Origin: Eulemur rufifrons
Lineage: Eukaryota; Chordata; Mammalia; Primates; Lemuridae
Direction of reading: 5' to 3'
Assembly (NCBI RefSeq): GCF_041146395.1
Contig: NC_091006.1
Location: 2,672,001-2,736,000 of the forward strand
Length of the DNA: 64,000 nucleotides
In this document: in pieces, positions 12,564-24,615 of the stretch
Layout of the letters: each line of letters begins with the position of its first letter
Numbering within the stretch: the stretch's first letter is position 1
Notes under the pieces: model-generated
Told to the model about the DNA's origin: nothing
The model's input: the letters and a program-made list of their open reading frames with translations, nothing else
Database searches by the model: none
Program-made: the position numbers and the translations under genes

Positions 12564-13925
12564 ACCATGGATGGATTCTTCAATTGTTTCCCTGTCTTTG
12601 CTATTGTGAATAAAGCTGCAATGAACATGGGAGTGGAGATATCTCTACAAGGTGGTCATTTCATTACCTTTGGGCATGGACCCAGCAGAAGGACTGCTGG
12701 GTCACACGGCAGTTCTGATTTTAATTTTTTAAGAAAACTTAATACTGCTTTCCATAATGGCTGTAGCAGTTTACATGCCCACCAACAATGCACAGGGTTC
12801 TCTTTTCTCCATATTCTCTCCAACACTTGTTATCGTTTGTCTTTTGGATAATAGCCATCCTAACAGGTGTGAGGTGGTATCTCAGGTATCTCATTATGGT
12901 TTTGATTTGTAGTTCCCTGACTAGTGATGTTGAGGACCTTTTCATATACCTGTTGGCCATTATGTCTTGTTTGGAGAAATACTCAGATCCTTTGCCCATT
13001 TTTCAATCAATCAGATTATTTGTTTTTCTGCTATTGAATTATGTAAGTCCTTTACATATTTTGAATATTAGCCCCTTATGAAATATACAGTTTGCAAATA
13101 TTTTCTCCCAATCCATAGACTACCTTTTTATTTTGTTAACTTTCTTTACTGTGCAGAAGCTTTTTAGTTTGATGTAGTCTTATTTACTTAATTTGCTATT
13201 ATAGACTGACCTTTTAGTCTCATATCCAAAAAACTCATTGCCAAGACAAGGAGCTTTTCCCCTACGTTTTCTTCTATGAGTTTTACAGTTTCGGGTATTA
13301 TGTTTAAGTCTTTAATCCATTTTGAGTTGATTTTTGTGCATGGTATAAGATAAAGGTTCATTATCATCCTTTTACATGTGGATACCCAGTTTTTCCAGCA
13401 CCATTTATTGAAGAGACTCTCCTTTCCCATTGTGTATTCTTGACGCCTTTGTCAAAGATTAGTTGACCATATATACGTGAGTTTATTTCTGGGCTTCCTA
13501 TTCTGTTCCATTGGTCTATGTTTTTGTTTTATGCCAGTACCAATCTATTTTAGTTACCATAACTTTGTAATATAAATTGAAATCAGGAAATGTGATGCCT
13601 GCAGCTTTGTTCTTTCTCAAGATTGCTTTAGTAATTCAGGGTCTTTGGTGGTTTCTATAAACTTTAGGGCTGTTTTTCTATTCCTATAAAAAAAATGCCA
13701 TTGGAATTTTGATAGAGATGGTGTTGAAACTGTAGATCACTTTGGGTAATATGGACATTTTAACAATATTATTAATAATTCTTCCAATTCATGAACACAG
13801 GATATCTTTCTGCTTATTCGTGTCTTCTTCAATTTCTTTTATTAATGTTTTATAGTTTTCAGTGTACAGATCTTTCACCTCCTTGGTTAAATTTATTCCT
13901 AGTATTTTTCTGATGCTATTATAAA

Positions 13926-14219
13926 TTAGATTGTTTTCTTAATTTCTTTTCCTGATAGTTTGTTGTTAGTGTATACAGACACAACTATTAATGATTTTTG
14001 TTGATTGTAACCTGCAACTTTACCAAATACATTGATTAGTTCTAACCGTCTTTTTGTGAAGTCTTTGGGGTTTTCTATATGTAAGATCATGTCATCTGCA
14101 AACAGAGAACAACTTTTACCTTCCTTTCTGATCTGAATGCCTTTTATTCTGGTTCTTGCCTCATTGCTCTGGCTGGGATGTCCACTGCTGTGATGAATAG
14201 AAGTGGTGAAAATGGGCAT
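13926..14219 (-). pseudogene. L1 ORF2 reverse-transcriptase fragment (dead)
   Basis: A 97-residue open segment of the L1 ORF2 polymerase. It includes SNEARTRIKGIQIRKEG followed by SLFADDMILHIENPKD, the FADD version of the YxDD catalytic motif of L1 reverse transcriptases. Frameshifts and stops on both sides show that it is a relic; no product is expected. Confidence 0.85.
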
Positions 14220-15431
14220 CCTTGCCTTATTCCTATTCTTAGAAGAAAAACTTCAGCTTTTCACTGTTGAGTATGATATTAGCTGTGAACTTATCATATA
14301 TCTACTTTATTTTGTGGAGGTACATTCTTCTATACCTAATTTGTTGAGAGTTTTTATCATGAAATGATGCTGAATTTTGTCAAATTCTTTCTCTGCATTT
14401 ATTGAGATGATCATATGGTTTTATTCTTCATTCTGTTAATGTGGTTTATCACGTTAACCAATTTGCATTATTTCTTACATCCCAGGTATAGATCCCATTT
14501 GATCATGGTGTATTATCCTTTGAATGTGCTGTTGAATTCAGTTTGCTAGTATTTTGTTGAGGACTTTGGCATTTACATTCATCAGAGAAATCGGCCAGTA
14601 ATTCTCTTTTCTTACTATGTCCTTCTCTGGCTTTGCTATTAGGGTAATCCTGATCTCATAAACTGAGTTTGGAAGCATTCTCTCCTCTTTGATCTTTTTT
14701 TTTTTTTCTTGAAGAATTTGAGAAGAATTAGTATCAATTCTTCTTTAATTCATTCTTCTTTGAGTGTTTGTTAGAATTCACCAGTGAAGCCATCTTGTCT
14801 CCTAGGTTTTCCTCAGCTGAGATTTTTGATTACTGATTCAATTTCCTTAGTTTTCAGATTTTCTATTTCTTTATGACTTGTTCTTATTATGTTGTATTAA
14901 TATGTCCTTATGATTCAGTCATGTTATATGTTTCTAGGAACGTATCCATTTCTTCTAGGTTATCCAATTTGTTTGCATATAGTTGTTCACAGTAGTATTT
15001 ATTGATTCTTTGTATTCCTGTGGTATCAGTTGTATTGTCTCCTCTTCCATTGCTGATTTCTAATATTCTTTTTTTTTTCTTAGTTGGTCCAGCTAAAGAT
15101 TGTCAATTTTATCTTTTCAACAAACTAATTATTAGTTTTATTGATCTTTTCTATTGTTTTTCTAGTCACTATTTCATTTATTTCTGCTCTGATATTTATT
15201 TCCTTCCTTCTGCTTATTTTGGGCTTAGTTTATTCTTCTCTTTCTAGTTCCTGGAGATGAAAAATTAGGTTGTTTATTTGAGATCTTTCTTTTTTCTTAA
15301 TGTAGGTGTTTATCTATATAAATTTCTCTCTTAAACTGCTTTTGCTGCATCCCATAAGTTTCAGCACATTTAGCTTCCATGTTTGTATGTCTCAAGATTT
15401 TTTTTTATTTCTTCTTTGATCCTTTAGTTTT

Positions 15432-15545
15432 TGATATGACCTGAATGTCTATGTCCTCTTTAAAATCCTAACCCCTAAGGTGATGATAATAGAAGGTGGG
15501 GCCTTTGGAAGGTCATTAGAACTAAAGTGAATCTTTGTAGGAAGC
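15432..15545 (+). mobile_element. Truncated MaLR/MLT1-type LTR fragment
   Basis: Starts TGATATGACCTGAATG, then 'aaaatcctaacccctaaggtgatg' and 'ggtggggcctttggaaggtcatta', the head of a MaLR-type LTR. It stops after about 115 bp, with L1 sequence resuming afterwards. Confidence 0.65.
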
Positions 15546-16072
15546 ACATAATTAGGTTTTTTAAAAAATATCCATTCAGCCACTCTATATATTTTGATTA
15601 GGAAATTTAACCTATTTACACTTAAAGCAATTATTGATAGATAAGAACTTACTATTGTCATTTTATTCATTATTTTCTGACTCGTATAGTTCTTTTGTTC
15701 CTCTCTTGCTATCTTCCTTTGTGATTTGATGACTTTCTGTATTTGACTATTTTGATTTCTTTGCCTTTATCTCTGTGTACCTACTATAGGTTTTTGCTTT
15801 GTGGTTACCATGGGACTTACATAAAACATATTATAATAGTCGATTTTAAGCTGATAACAACTTAACTTTGATCACATACAAAAACTCTACACTTTTACTT
15901 CTCCTACATTTTATGCTTTTGAAGTCACAATTTACTTCTTTTTATATTGTGTATACAACAACAAATTGTAGCTATAGTCATTTTTAATAATTTAGTCTTT
16001 TAACCTTTATACTAGAGTTAAAATTGATTTATACACCACCATTACAGTATTATAGTATTGTTAATTTGACTA

Positions 16073-16405
16073 CAGATGGTCCCCAACTTATAACAGTTCA
16101 ACTTAATGATTTTTCAACTTTACAATGCTGCAAAAGTGATACACATTCAGTAGAAGCCATACTTTAGTACAATATTCAATAAACTACATGAGATATTCAA
16201 CATTTTATTATAAAATATACTTTGTATCAGATTATTTTGCTCAACTGATGGTTAACCTAAGTATTCTGACCATGTTTAAAGTAGGCTAGGCTAAGCTATG
16301 ACGTTTGGCAGGCTAGGTATATTAATTGCAATTTTAACTCACAATATTTTCAAATTAAAATGGGTTTATCAGGACATAACCCCATTGTAAACCAAAGAAC
16401 ATCTG
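16073..16405. mobile_element. MER2-like Tigger DNA transposon (non-autonomous)
   Basis: A 333-bp element with terminal inverted repeats: CAGATGGTCCCCAA at the left end and, reversed, CAGATGTTCTTTGG at the right. A TA dinucleotide precedes the left end (16071-16072). Internal blocks such as 'taggctaggctaagctatgac' and 'aataaactacatgagatattcaac' are those of MER2. It has no transposase frame, so it was moved by an autonomous Tigger. It lies within the reverse L1. Confidence 0.85.
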
Positions 16406-18560
16406 TTTATACTTACCTTTACCATTGAGTTTTATACTTTTATATGTTTCATGTTACTAATTAGTGTTCTTTTATTTCAGTTTGAAGAACTCTTGTTAGC
16501 ATTTCTTGTAAGTCAAATCTAGTGGTGATGAACTCCTTCAGCTTTTATTTGCCTCAGAAAGTCTTTATCTTTCCATTTCTGAAGGACAGCTTTTCCAGGT
16601 AAAGTATTCTTGACAGGTTTTTTTCTTTTAGCTCTTTGAGTATATCATTCAACTCTTTCCTGGCCTGCAAGGTTTCTGCTGAGAAATCCACTGAAAGCCT
16701 TATAGGGATTCCCTTGTGTGTAACCCATCTCTTTTTACTTGCTGCTTTCAAAATTATCTTTATGTTTTATATTTGACAATCTGATTATGATGTGTACCAC
16801 TAAAGTCCTCTTTAGGTTGAAACTGTTTGGGGACCTTTGATTCTCATGTACCTGAATGTCCATATCTTTCCCAATATTTTGGAAAGTTTTTAGCCATTAT
16901 TTCTTTAAATAAGCTTTCACCCCTTTCTCTCTCTCTCCTTCTTTCAAGATATCCATGATATGCATATTATTTCTCTCAGTGGTATCTCATAAATCCTGTA
17001 AGCTTTCTTCATTCTTTTTTATTCTTTTTATTTTTTTTCTTCTCTCACTGGGTAATTTCAAATGACCTGTCTTCAAGTTCATAGATTATTTCTTCTACTT
17101 GATCAAGTCTGTTGCTGAAGCTCTCTATTGCATTTTCCATTTCATTCATTGTTTTATTTAGCTCCAGAATTTCTGCTTAGTTCTGTTTTATGATTTCTAT
17201 CTCTTTGTTAAACTTCTTGTTCATGTTTTGTTTTTCTGATGTCATTGAGTTGTCTATTTGTATTTTCTTTCAGCTAGCTGAGCTTCCTTAAAATAATTAT
17301 TTTTAATTCTTCATCAGGCAATTTTATAGCACTCTATCTCTTTGGGGTCAGTTACTTGGAAATTATTGTGTTCCTTTGGTGGTGTCAAGATTCCTTTTTT
17401 TCTTTTTTCTTTTCCATGCTCCTTGAATTGTTGCATCGCTGTCTTTGCATTTGAAGAAGGAGTCACCTCCTCTAGTCTTTACTGACTGGCTTTCGGTGAT
17501 AAACACCTTCACCAGTTGGCCTGGCTAGAAATTCTAAGGCCCTCTCAGACCTTTTCTATGGAAGACCCATTCCAATCCTCTTGTTCTCTCTTAGAGAGGA
17601 ATTCTTAAGATCATATGTCTTCTCTCAAGCCTACAAATCCAGGCTGGATGCTGAGAAACTCCCTTTTGTTTTCCCTAGGACAGTGCTCTGAAACGCTCAA
17701 GTTCTGTGTCTTCATCCATCCAATCCTGCAGAGTTGAGCTGGCTGATCACCTGATTATAAGCCATCAGCCAAAGCCCACACTCGCTGTCCAGGAACAAAC
17801 ATAGAGAGCTGGCCATGAAGAGAGAGAGGTGAGGTGCATGGAGCACAGGGGTGCCCATGGGCCAAGTGGGGAGATCTGCAGATTAGGCATCCAGGCATCC
17901 TGAGTAGCTTGTTGGCAGACCTCCTAATGGAGTCTGCAAAGCAGTTAGTAAGATTGTGGCCCTTTTTTGAGTTCCTACCCTTTGGCACTGAGTTGCCACC
18001 TCTCTTCCCTATTCCCATCTTCTCCCAGCCACTCAGCTATGCTGCTCTCCTCAGTACTCTCTCTACACATGATGAGGAAAAGGTGAGCCTCTTGGGCAGC
18101 ATTCCACACAGCTGGGGAAAGTAGGCACTAACTCATTGCCCTCACTTTCTCCCATGGGAGGAATTGTGGGCTGAGGAAGTCTCTCTTGGCATTGAGCTGT
18201 GACCCCTTGGGGGAGGGAAGATGTAGGTAAAGCAAAATTATTCTTACCTCTTCAATGTATCTACTCTCAGTTTTTATTATGTGATCCAGTTGTGTGCTGG
18301 AACTTCCCCACTGAACTCCCAGACTCCCACAGAGATTCCCTTATCCATGGGTAGTTGTCAAATCAGTGCACTGTGGGAGATGATGATAGAAAATTCCTCT
18401 TCTACCATCTTGCTGACATGATTCTCCTCCACTTTCTATTTTGTGTAAAGTCTCCTATGCTCTCCAGGCGTGCCTCTCAAGGGCATCTACCCATGTCACC
18501 AGTGCTTTCTCTGAGCTCTCTATTGTTTAGGGGTTTCCTCAAGATAACCCATGGAATGGT

Positions 18561-18839
18561 GTTATAACCCAGCTCCCTGAGTGAACAAATGAATGAATGA
18601 ACCATCACACGAAGCCTCACCTTGTGCTCTCAGGACAGGAGACCCAGACAAATAATACAAACACAAGATTTAAGCCCAGGACCCACTTCCGTAGAATTTA
18701 GATCTTCCAATTTAAGAAAGATAATTTTCTGTGCCCAATCAAAAAGTAGTGAGCAGCTCATCTCCAAAGATGTGTAAGCAGAGGCACAGGGACTACCTCT
18801 TCTGAACCAAAGATATTCTAGCCTTGTGCTACTACCAAT
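18561..18839. other. Unassigned sequence
   Basis: About 280 bp between the L1 and the MER5 pair. A short (GAAT)n run is seen at 18586-18601. Nothing else is recognised. Confidence 0.5.
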
Positions 18840-18996
18840 ATGGTCTGTGGGCCAGCTGCATCAGCATCACATGGGACCTGCTAGAAATGCAGAACCTCGT
18901 TAGAAATGCTCCACCCCAGATCTACTGAATTAGAATTGGTACTTTATCAAGATCCCTGGATGATTCATGTGCACATTAACGTTTGAGAAGTGTTGG
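18840..18996 (-). mobile_element. MER5-like hAT DNA transposon, reverse
   Basis: 'gcatcagcatcacatgggacctgctagaaatgcagaacctc', 'caccccagatctactgaattag' and 'gtgcacattaacgtttgagaa' are the reversed MER5A core. No coding capacity. Confidence 0.8.
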
Positions 18997-19152
18997 TTCC
19001 CAGCACCAGCTGCAAATTAGAATCACCTGGGTGATTTTAGTTTTTAAATATTAATACCCAGGCCCCATCCACAACCAAGTGAATCAGAATCTCTGTGAGT
19101 GGAGCCCAGACACCTGGATTTTGAATGTTCCCAAAGGGATTCAAGTGTGGCA
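18997..19152 (+). mobile_element. MER5-like hAT DNA transposon, forward
   Basis: 'aaattagaatcacctgggtgattt', 'acccaggccccatccacaacc', and 'gaatcagaatctctgtgagtggagcccagacac' form the forward MER5-type core. It abuts the reversed copy to the left. Confidence 0.75.
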
Positions 19153-19214
19153 TTAGCAAGAACTTCCCTTGAATATATTCCTATACTTCATACTCAGCCA
19201 GACTTGAGAAATTT

Positions 19215-20212
19215 TCCTTCTCTTCCTCATCATTATTTTTTATAGGTAATACATGCATATAACTTTTTGAAAGTCAAAACGTATAAGCTGGTGTATAGTG
19301 AAAAGCAAGTCTCCCTCCATCCCTAACCATCAGTGCCCTAAGTTCTGTCTCCAAAGGCAACCACTGTTACCAGGTTTTGGTGTCTTTCCAGAGCTTTTCT
19401 ATGGTGGTCAAACACATCCACGTATACACACTCTTCTTCTTTATATATGCACTGGTATTATACTATACATGCTGTTCTGTATCTTGCTATTTTCACTTAA
19501 CAGCATATCTTAGAGATTGCTCCATGGCAGTAAACATAATTCTGTCTTATTCCTTTTGACAGCTACGTACTATTCTATTGTATGAATGTTATATAATTTA
19601 TTCACCAGTCTCCAACTGATGAAAATTCAGGTTGTTTCCAATTTTTTGCTACCACAAACTACCATAGAACAGCACACACTTTAAACATTCTTTTTCTCTT
19701 TTCCTACTTATTTTTTCAAAGCACTTAACACCAACTCAGGGTGACCATATCATTTATCATGCAGACCAGGACACTTCTGAGAGCAGAAGAGGGCACTAAC
19801 AGTTCTACTAGGACATAAATGTGACTATCCCAGGCAACCAGGATACATGTTCACCTAATTTATTATGTATTCCTTGTGTATTTGTTTATCATCTGCCTCC
19901 CCCCCTGGAATATAAACTTGTAGAGGGTAAGAATTAGTCTGTTTTGTTCACTGCTGTTTTTCCAGAGCCCTGAATGGCATCTGGAATGCAGCAGAAGCTC
20001 ATTAAATATTTGATGAGTGAATAAATGAATTAAAAACGAGTATCTCTGAATATCATCATTGGCATATGTGTGAGAATATCTTTAGGATAAATTCCTAGAA
20101 GTTGAAAGGCTGCATCAAAGGGTATACGCATCTTATAATTTGACAGATATGACTGTATTGAACTCCATGGAGTGTGTACTAATTAACACCCCCACCAACA
20201 AGTGGGGGTGGG
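19215..20212 (-). mobile_element. Old L1 3' region, reverse, split by other repeats
   Basis: 19215-19680 shows the reversed L1 tail ('ggcaaccactgttaccag', 'tattctattgtatgaatg', 'ttcaggttgtttccaattttttgct'). It resumes at about 20040-20212 ('ggataaattcctagaagttgaaagg' and 'ccaccaacaa'). The interruption includes an L2 tail at 19855-20037 and an unnamed stretch at 19685-19854. Confidence 0.75.
19855..20037 (+). repeat. L2 3' end
   Basis: 'cctggaatataaacttgtagagggtaagaattagtctgttttgttcactgctg' followed by 'cagaagctcattaaatatttgatgagtgaataaatgaat' is the typical L2 tail. Confidence 0.85.
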
Positions 20213-22544
20213 AGTGGGACTTTTGCCTCCCTTGATCTCCGTGGCATGCATGTGTGCATATGTATACAAATATGCATGTGAGCACATCCATATTCAATGT
20301 GCTCCACACACAGGCACACACAGAGACCTGCTGCCACAGCACTGCCAGCACCAAACACTGAATCTTCTCCTTCCCAGGAGCACACGTTTTGGTGCTGGGA
20401 GAGGTGAAGGAGGGCCCTCCTCACACCCACTGACAAGGGTGTTTGGTGCACTCTCTCTTCTCTCCAGCACCCCTTCCAGGCAGGATCAACATTGGCAAAT
20501 TACCTTTCAGGCCCCTGACTTACAGACACAGCATGCCAACACCTAGTACAGGCCTGGCTCAATAAATGTTTAATTAATTAATCAATCAAGCCAAATCAAA
20601 GATTAGGTTGATTATCTAGATATTTTCATCTACACAGCACTAGGCAACTCGTTAATTGCTTTTTCTCTTTTTTTAAAGTTTAGAAATGATAACATGTTTT
20701 GGAATTATGTAGATATAGCCTCAGAGGTCAAAAACCTGATAAGTATGAAATATTCCCAGGGTGCCCTCAAAAGCAGATTGCTGCAGAAGCAATAGTCATT
20801 ATCCTGGAAGTCAATGCCTTAATGTTACCATAATGCTGAGGTATAAACTACACTGGCTTATGATGGCATAACTAAAGTCCGCAAATATGGCTCTGCAATA
20901 ATAAAAAGCCAAAGTCAGAGAACCTACATCAGCACTATTTTCCCCACTGTGGATGTCCATACCTACGCTGATCATAAGGACAAAGGAATGTATTGTTGCA
21001 TAAGATTCTTAATTGTGCCTCTCCCTGTGGGATTCCGTCGGAATCTCGGCATGCCTTAGCCCTGTGAGAAAATATTATGTTGGATAAACTGTAGGAAAGT
21101 GAAAACCTAGTAATCAAATAACCACAGTGAGGAGAAATGCAGTGTGGTTCCCATACTTAATAAACTTCCCATGGACAGCGGAGATTTCTAAGAAGTCCCA
21201 TCCAACAGCCTCATGGAGCTCCATGTTGGGTTCCATAAGTGTCTTCACACAGTCACTTAAGGGTCATAAATAATCTGCCTTATTTTCATTTACAGATCAC
21301 AAAATGCTGAGATTTTTGTGCCGTTTATTTTTAGCTATAAATATTAGACTAGGCCGTTCTGGATATTAGTCAGGTTGTAATTGTGCTCTTAGTGGATTTG
21401 AGGAGGAGTAAGTAATGGCATCCCGATAGGCTTCTCCACACCACCCACAACCAGGCACCCAGGGTAGACACATCCAGAACCTGCCACTTCTCTGTCACTG
21501 GCAGCAGCGTGGCCCAAGCAGACCCGGGCCCTCAGGAAGGTGCAGCATGCAGAGCAGGAAACCCTAGCATGTTCAATACAACTGAGAATTTTGGGTAACT
21601 TCCAGAAGCTGAAAAAAATAATTTACAAAAGCATTTTTCCCTTACTTTCTAAAGATTTGCCTTTCATTTTTAAAAAAGCTCTTTTGGGTTGAGTTGGAGC
21701 ACTCACTCACACATTCGTCTGGAAGGCAGTGATCTGGCAGCAGCCCACGCCTCGGAGACTGCCAGGAGGACTCCAGCGGCTCGCCGAGGCCTCCGATTCC
21801 TCCAGTCTGAGCCCTAGCGCAGGGACGCGTGATCCCGACCATAAGCGCTGCTTCACAGGCTGTCGGGGAGTGTGAACCGGGGACAGCAGAGCTGGCTGGC
21901 AGCCCTGCAATAGCCACTTCCGCCTCCACCCTCAGCTATGCAAACACTCGGAAAGATCAATAGCTGTTGCTTCCGAATTTCCCTCTTTTCAACATTGTCA
22001 ACGCATGTTCAGCCACACATAGGGTATATATAAGTCCACAAATACACCAGCCAACACACACATTCATCACATGTCAATCTGCACAGTCAACTCAACACCT
22101 TCAAATGGCGCAACAGGCCCCAAAGAAGAGGCAAACTCGGGTCTGGCAGAGGATCAATGCCCACTGACTCTCAAGGGGTCCAAAGCCTAATCAAGGTCCA
22201 CCAAGGCTTTGGGGACTCTGATCTGGGGACCTTGCAACCACGCAGGGACATGTGAGGGCACACGCCTCTAGGGTCTAGATAATAGATCACATACCAGAGA
22301 GCACAGAAATGGTGTCCAGAGGGGCAGCACCCGGAAGCATGGACTCCAGAGTAGGTACCACTCCTCCTGTGGAACCCACATCTTCACCCACAACTCATCT
22401 TCCATCAGGTGCCATGGTACGACCTCTGAACAGATGGCAGCTCTGGAACAACTCGGTTCCAAACTGTCTGTATCTGTCTGTTCTAAAAAGAAGAGGCAGA
22501 GCTATCTTTCCTGGGGGCTCTAACCAAAAGCCTCACAAGCACCA
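20213..22544. other. Mostly unassigned intergenic sequence
   Basis: An L2-tail-like end is at 20550-20590 ('aataaatgtttaattaatt'). An AT-rich, low-repeat stretch at 21240-21420 contains 'ctataaatatta'. A CpG- and GC-richer patch lies at 21700-21930. No gene is recognised; antisense open frames of up to 114 residues have no motif. Confidence 0.5.
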
Positions 22545-22765
22545 TGGAAAGAACCCAACTTTGGCAACAGGTAGGTTTGGGTTCAAACTCTGGCTCTGCC
22601 ATAAATAGGTGGGTGACCTTGAACAGGTTACAGAATCCCTCAGATCTTTGATTTCTTAATCTTTAAAATGGGGATGATAGCATTCACCTCCTCAAGTGTT
22701 GTGAAGATTAAAGATGATGTGTGTAAAATGCTCAGCGCCCAATAGGAGGGCAGCACATGGAGGGA
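22545..22765 (+). repeat. MIR element, sense
   Basis: 'ggtttgggttcaaactctggctctgcca', 'gtgaccttgaacaggtta', 'ttaatctttaaaatggggatgatag' and 'gtgttgtgaagattaaa' are the MIR core. Confidence 0.9.
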
Positions 22766-23803
22766 GAGGGAAAGGCCAAAAGTCAACCCACTGAGCAGGA
22801 AAACTCAGTCTCTTTGTGGTCTTTCTTCAAGCAGGGCAACCTTCCCAGGACTCTCCAGGAAGCAAAGGTCAGACCAACGTGCTTTTGTAAAGATCGCAGC
22901 TTTGGGATTGATCGTGGAAAAGGAGATTACATCAGGGACATTTGGAATAAGAGTAGGGACAAAGTAGCATGTGGGTAGGAAGCAGCGGAGGCTTGGGTCG
23001 AGAGGAACAGGAGGAAAACCCTGTACTAAGTCTGCCCCTCCCACGCTCATGGCTAGAGGAAAGCGGAATTCATGGGTGAGCACCTCAAAGGACACTACTG
23101 AGACGCCTGACTGGACAGTGTCCTCACCAGCAGGTCTCCATACCCCTGATCCTTCACGCCGACACTGTGGACTGTCAGCAGCAGACCCTACACAAACATC
23201 CAGTCACCAGGAAGGTGAGGACTGGCCATGTGCAGGTCACCAGCCAGCTCCCCCTAAAGAACAACTCAGTATTCTGAGACTACTGCAAACCCAATGGGGA
23301 TTCTGGGAGACCTCGTAGGGAGGAGCCACGCCTCTGCTTGGGATTGAACTGAGCGGACTTTGGCACCCCTAGGTGGGGCACGCACACCCTGTCACGCAGG
23401 CAGTTGAGAATGCTGTCCGTCCTTATTGTTGTTCTCGTCCAGGAGATCGGACTTGAGCACACACGGGCAAGTCACCAGGCAGGTGCCCAGAGCAGAAAAG
23501 CAGAGACTGACAGAGGTTTCTGAGAAACCAATTTAGGAATCTACGTGGTGTGACAAGAATGGGACAAGAGGAAGAAATGTCACTTCAAGGAGAATCCTGC
23601 TGAGCCGGGAGGTGCTTTGCCTCACTGGGTTTGGGTTTTCGAGTCTGAGGGCGGGACTGAGGGAAGAGCTGGAAAGTTTGGCGCAGAGAGGAGAAAGATT
23701 CTGCATCCTGACATGATGAAGAGCCAGTGGCTGGACACTGCCTACAGGACAGTCGGGAATGACCAAGAGTGGTCACTAGCAACCACAAATTTTTATTAAG
23801 AAT
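22766..23803. other. Unassigned intergenic sequence
   Basis: About 1 kb with no repeat or gene I can name. Open frames up to 115 residues on either strand overlap and lack motifs. Confidence 0.5.
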
Positions 23804-24615
23804 GCTGTAAAGTCTTTGTGCTATGACTCAAAAGGAAAACTGTTTCTCTACCACAACATTGCAGACACAAAATGTGTGGGTTTTCCACACCAAGTAACTT
23901 TCCAGTTCTCTGTGAGCACCAACTGGGTGTCCAACAATTCAGTTCAATCCTGACCCCAACTGCCCAGAGATAGCACCACACCCTCCAAGACTGCCCCCCA
24001 CTCAGATGTCAACTACAAGTGGTGGGTCCCCCAGCTTACCCACACTTCCGTCTGACTTGCCTCCAAATGAGGGGTTCCCACGACCCCCTTCTCAGATTCA
24101 ATAATTTGCTATCATGGCTCACAGAACTCAGGGAAACAATTTACTTACTGTTACCAGTTAATTATAAAGGATACAAATGAACAGTCGGATGAAGAAGTAT
24201 GTAGGGAGAAGTCTGGAAGGGACAAGAGCTCCACAGGAGATTCTGTCCCCATGGAGCTGGGCTGTGCCACCTTCCTGGCACGTGGATGTGTTCACCAACC
24301 CAGAAGCTCATCAATCTCACTGTTTAAGAGTTTTTAGAGCTTAATCCCCAATCCTCTTCCCAGAGGTCGGTAGTGGGGCTGCAAGTTTCAAACCTCTGAT
24401 CACTTGGTCTTTCTGGTGACCAGGCCCACCCTGAGGCTACCTAGGGGCCCCAGCCTAGGTCACTTCATTAGCATAAACTCAAGTGTGATCAAAGGGGCTG
24501 ATTATAATTAACATAAGAGGCCCTCCCCTCACTCAGGAAATTTTAAGCATTTTAAACGGAGCTGTGTGCCAAGAACCGGGGACAAAGACTTGAAAACATT
24601 TCTTATTATACCACA
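23804..24615 (-). mobile_element. Solitary retroviral-type LTR, reverse, family unassigned
   Basis: Read on the minus strand it begins TGTGGTATAATAAGAAATG at 24615 and carries blocks such as 'cttggggattaagctctaaaaac', 'gttggtgaacacatcc' and 'gagttctgtgagcc'. This matches a common ancient mammalian LTR of the endogenous-retrovirus group. No internal gag, pol or env sequence is present on either side. The left boundary is approximate and no target-site duplication was found. Confidence 0.7.

Larger units (their letters stand above)
12569..18560 (-). mobile_element. Long, nearly full-length old L1, reverse orientation
   Basis: About 6 kb of L1 in reverse. Starting from the 3' end near 12117, it goes through ORF2 (12.6 to about 16 kb) to ORF1/5' region sequence (about 16.4-18.5 kb). 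A 97-residue open piece at 13926-14219 (minus) keeps the reverse-transcriptase active-site motif FADDM in the context LFADDMILHIENPKD. A second piece at 13188-13430 carries ORF2 C-terminal sequence. Both ORFs are broken by many stops, so the element is dead. It contains later insertions: the LTR at 12170-12563, a MaLR fragment at 15432-15545 and a MER2-like transposon at 16073-16405. Confidence 0.85.

Noticed and set aside
12569..18560. A possible active L1
   Set aside because: ORF1 and ORF2 are broken by many stops and by three later insertions. The FADD motif survives only in a short open piece.
23804..24615. A possible endogenous retrovirus with genes
   Set aside because: Only an LTR is seen; no internal coding sequence lies on either side, so it is a solitary LTR.
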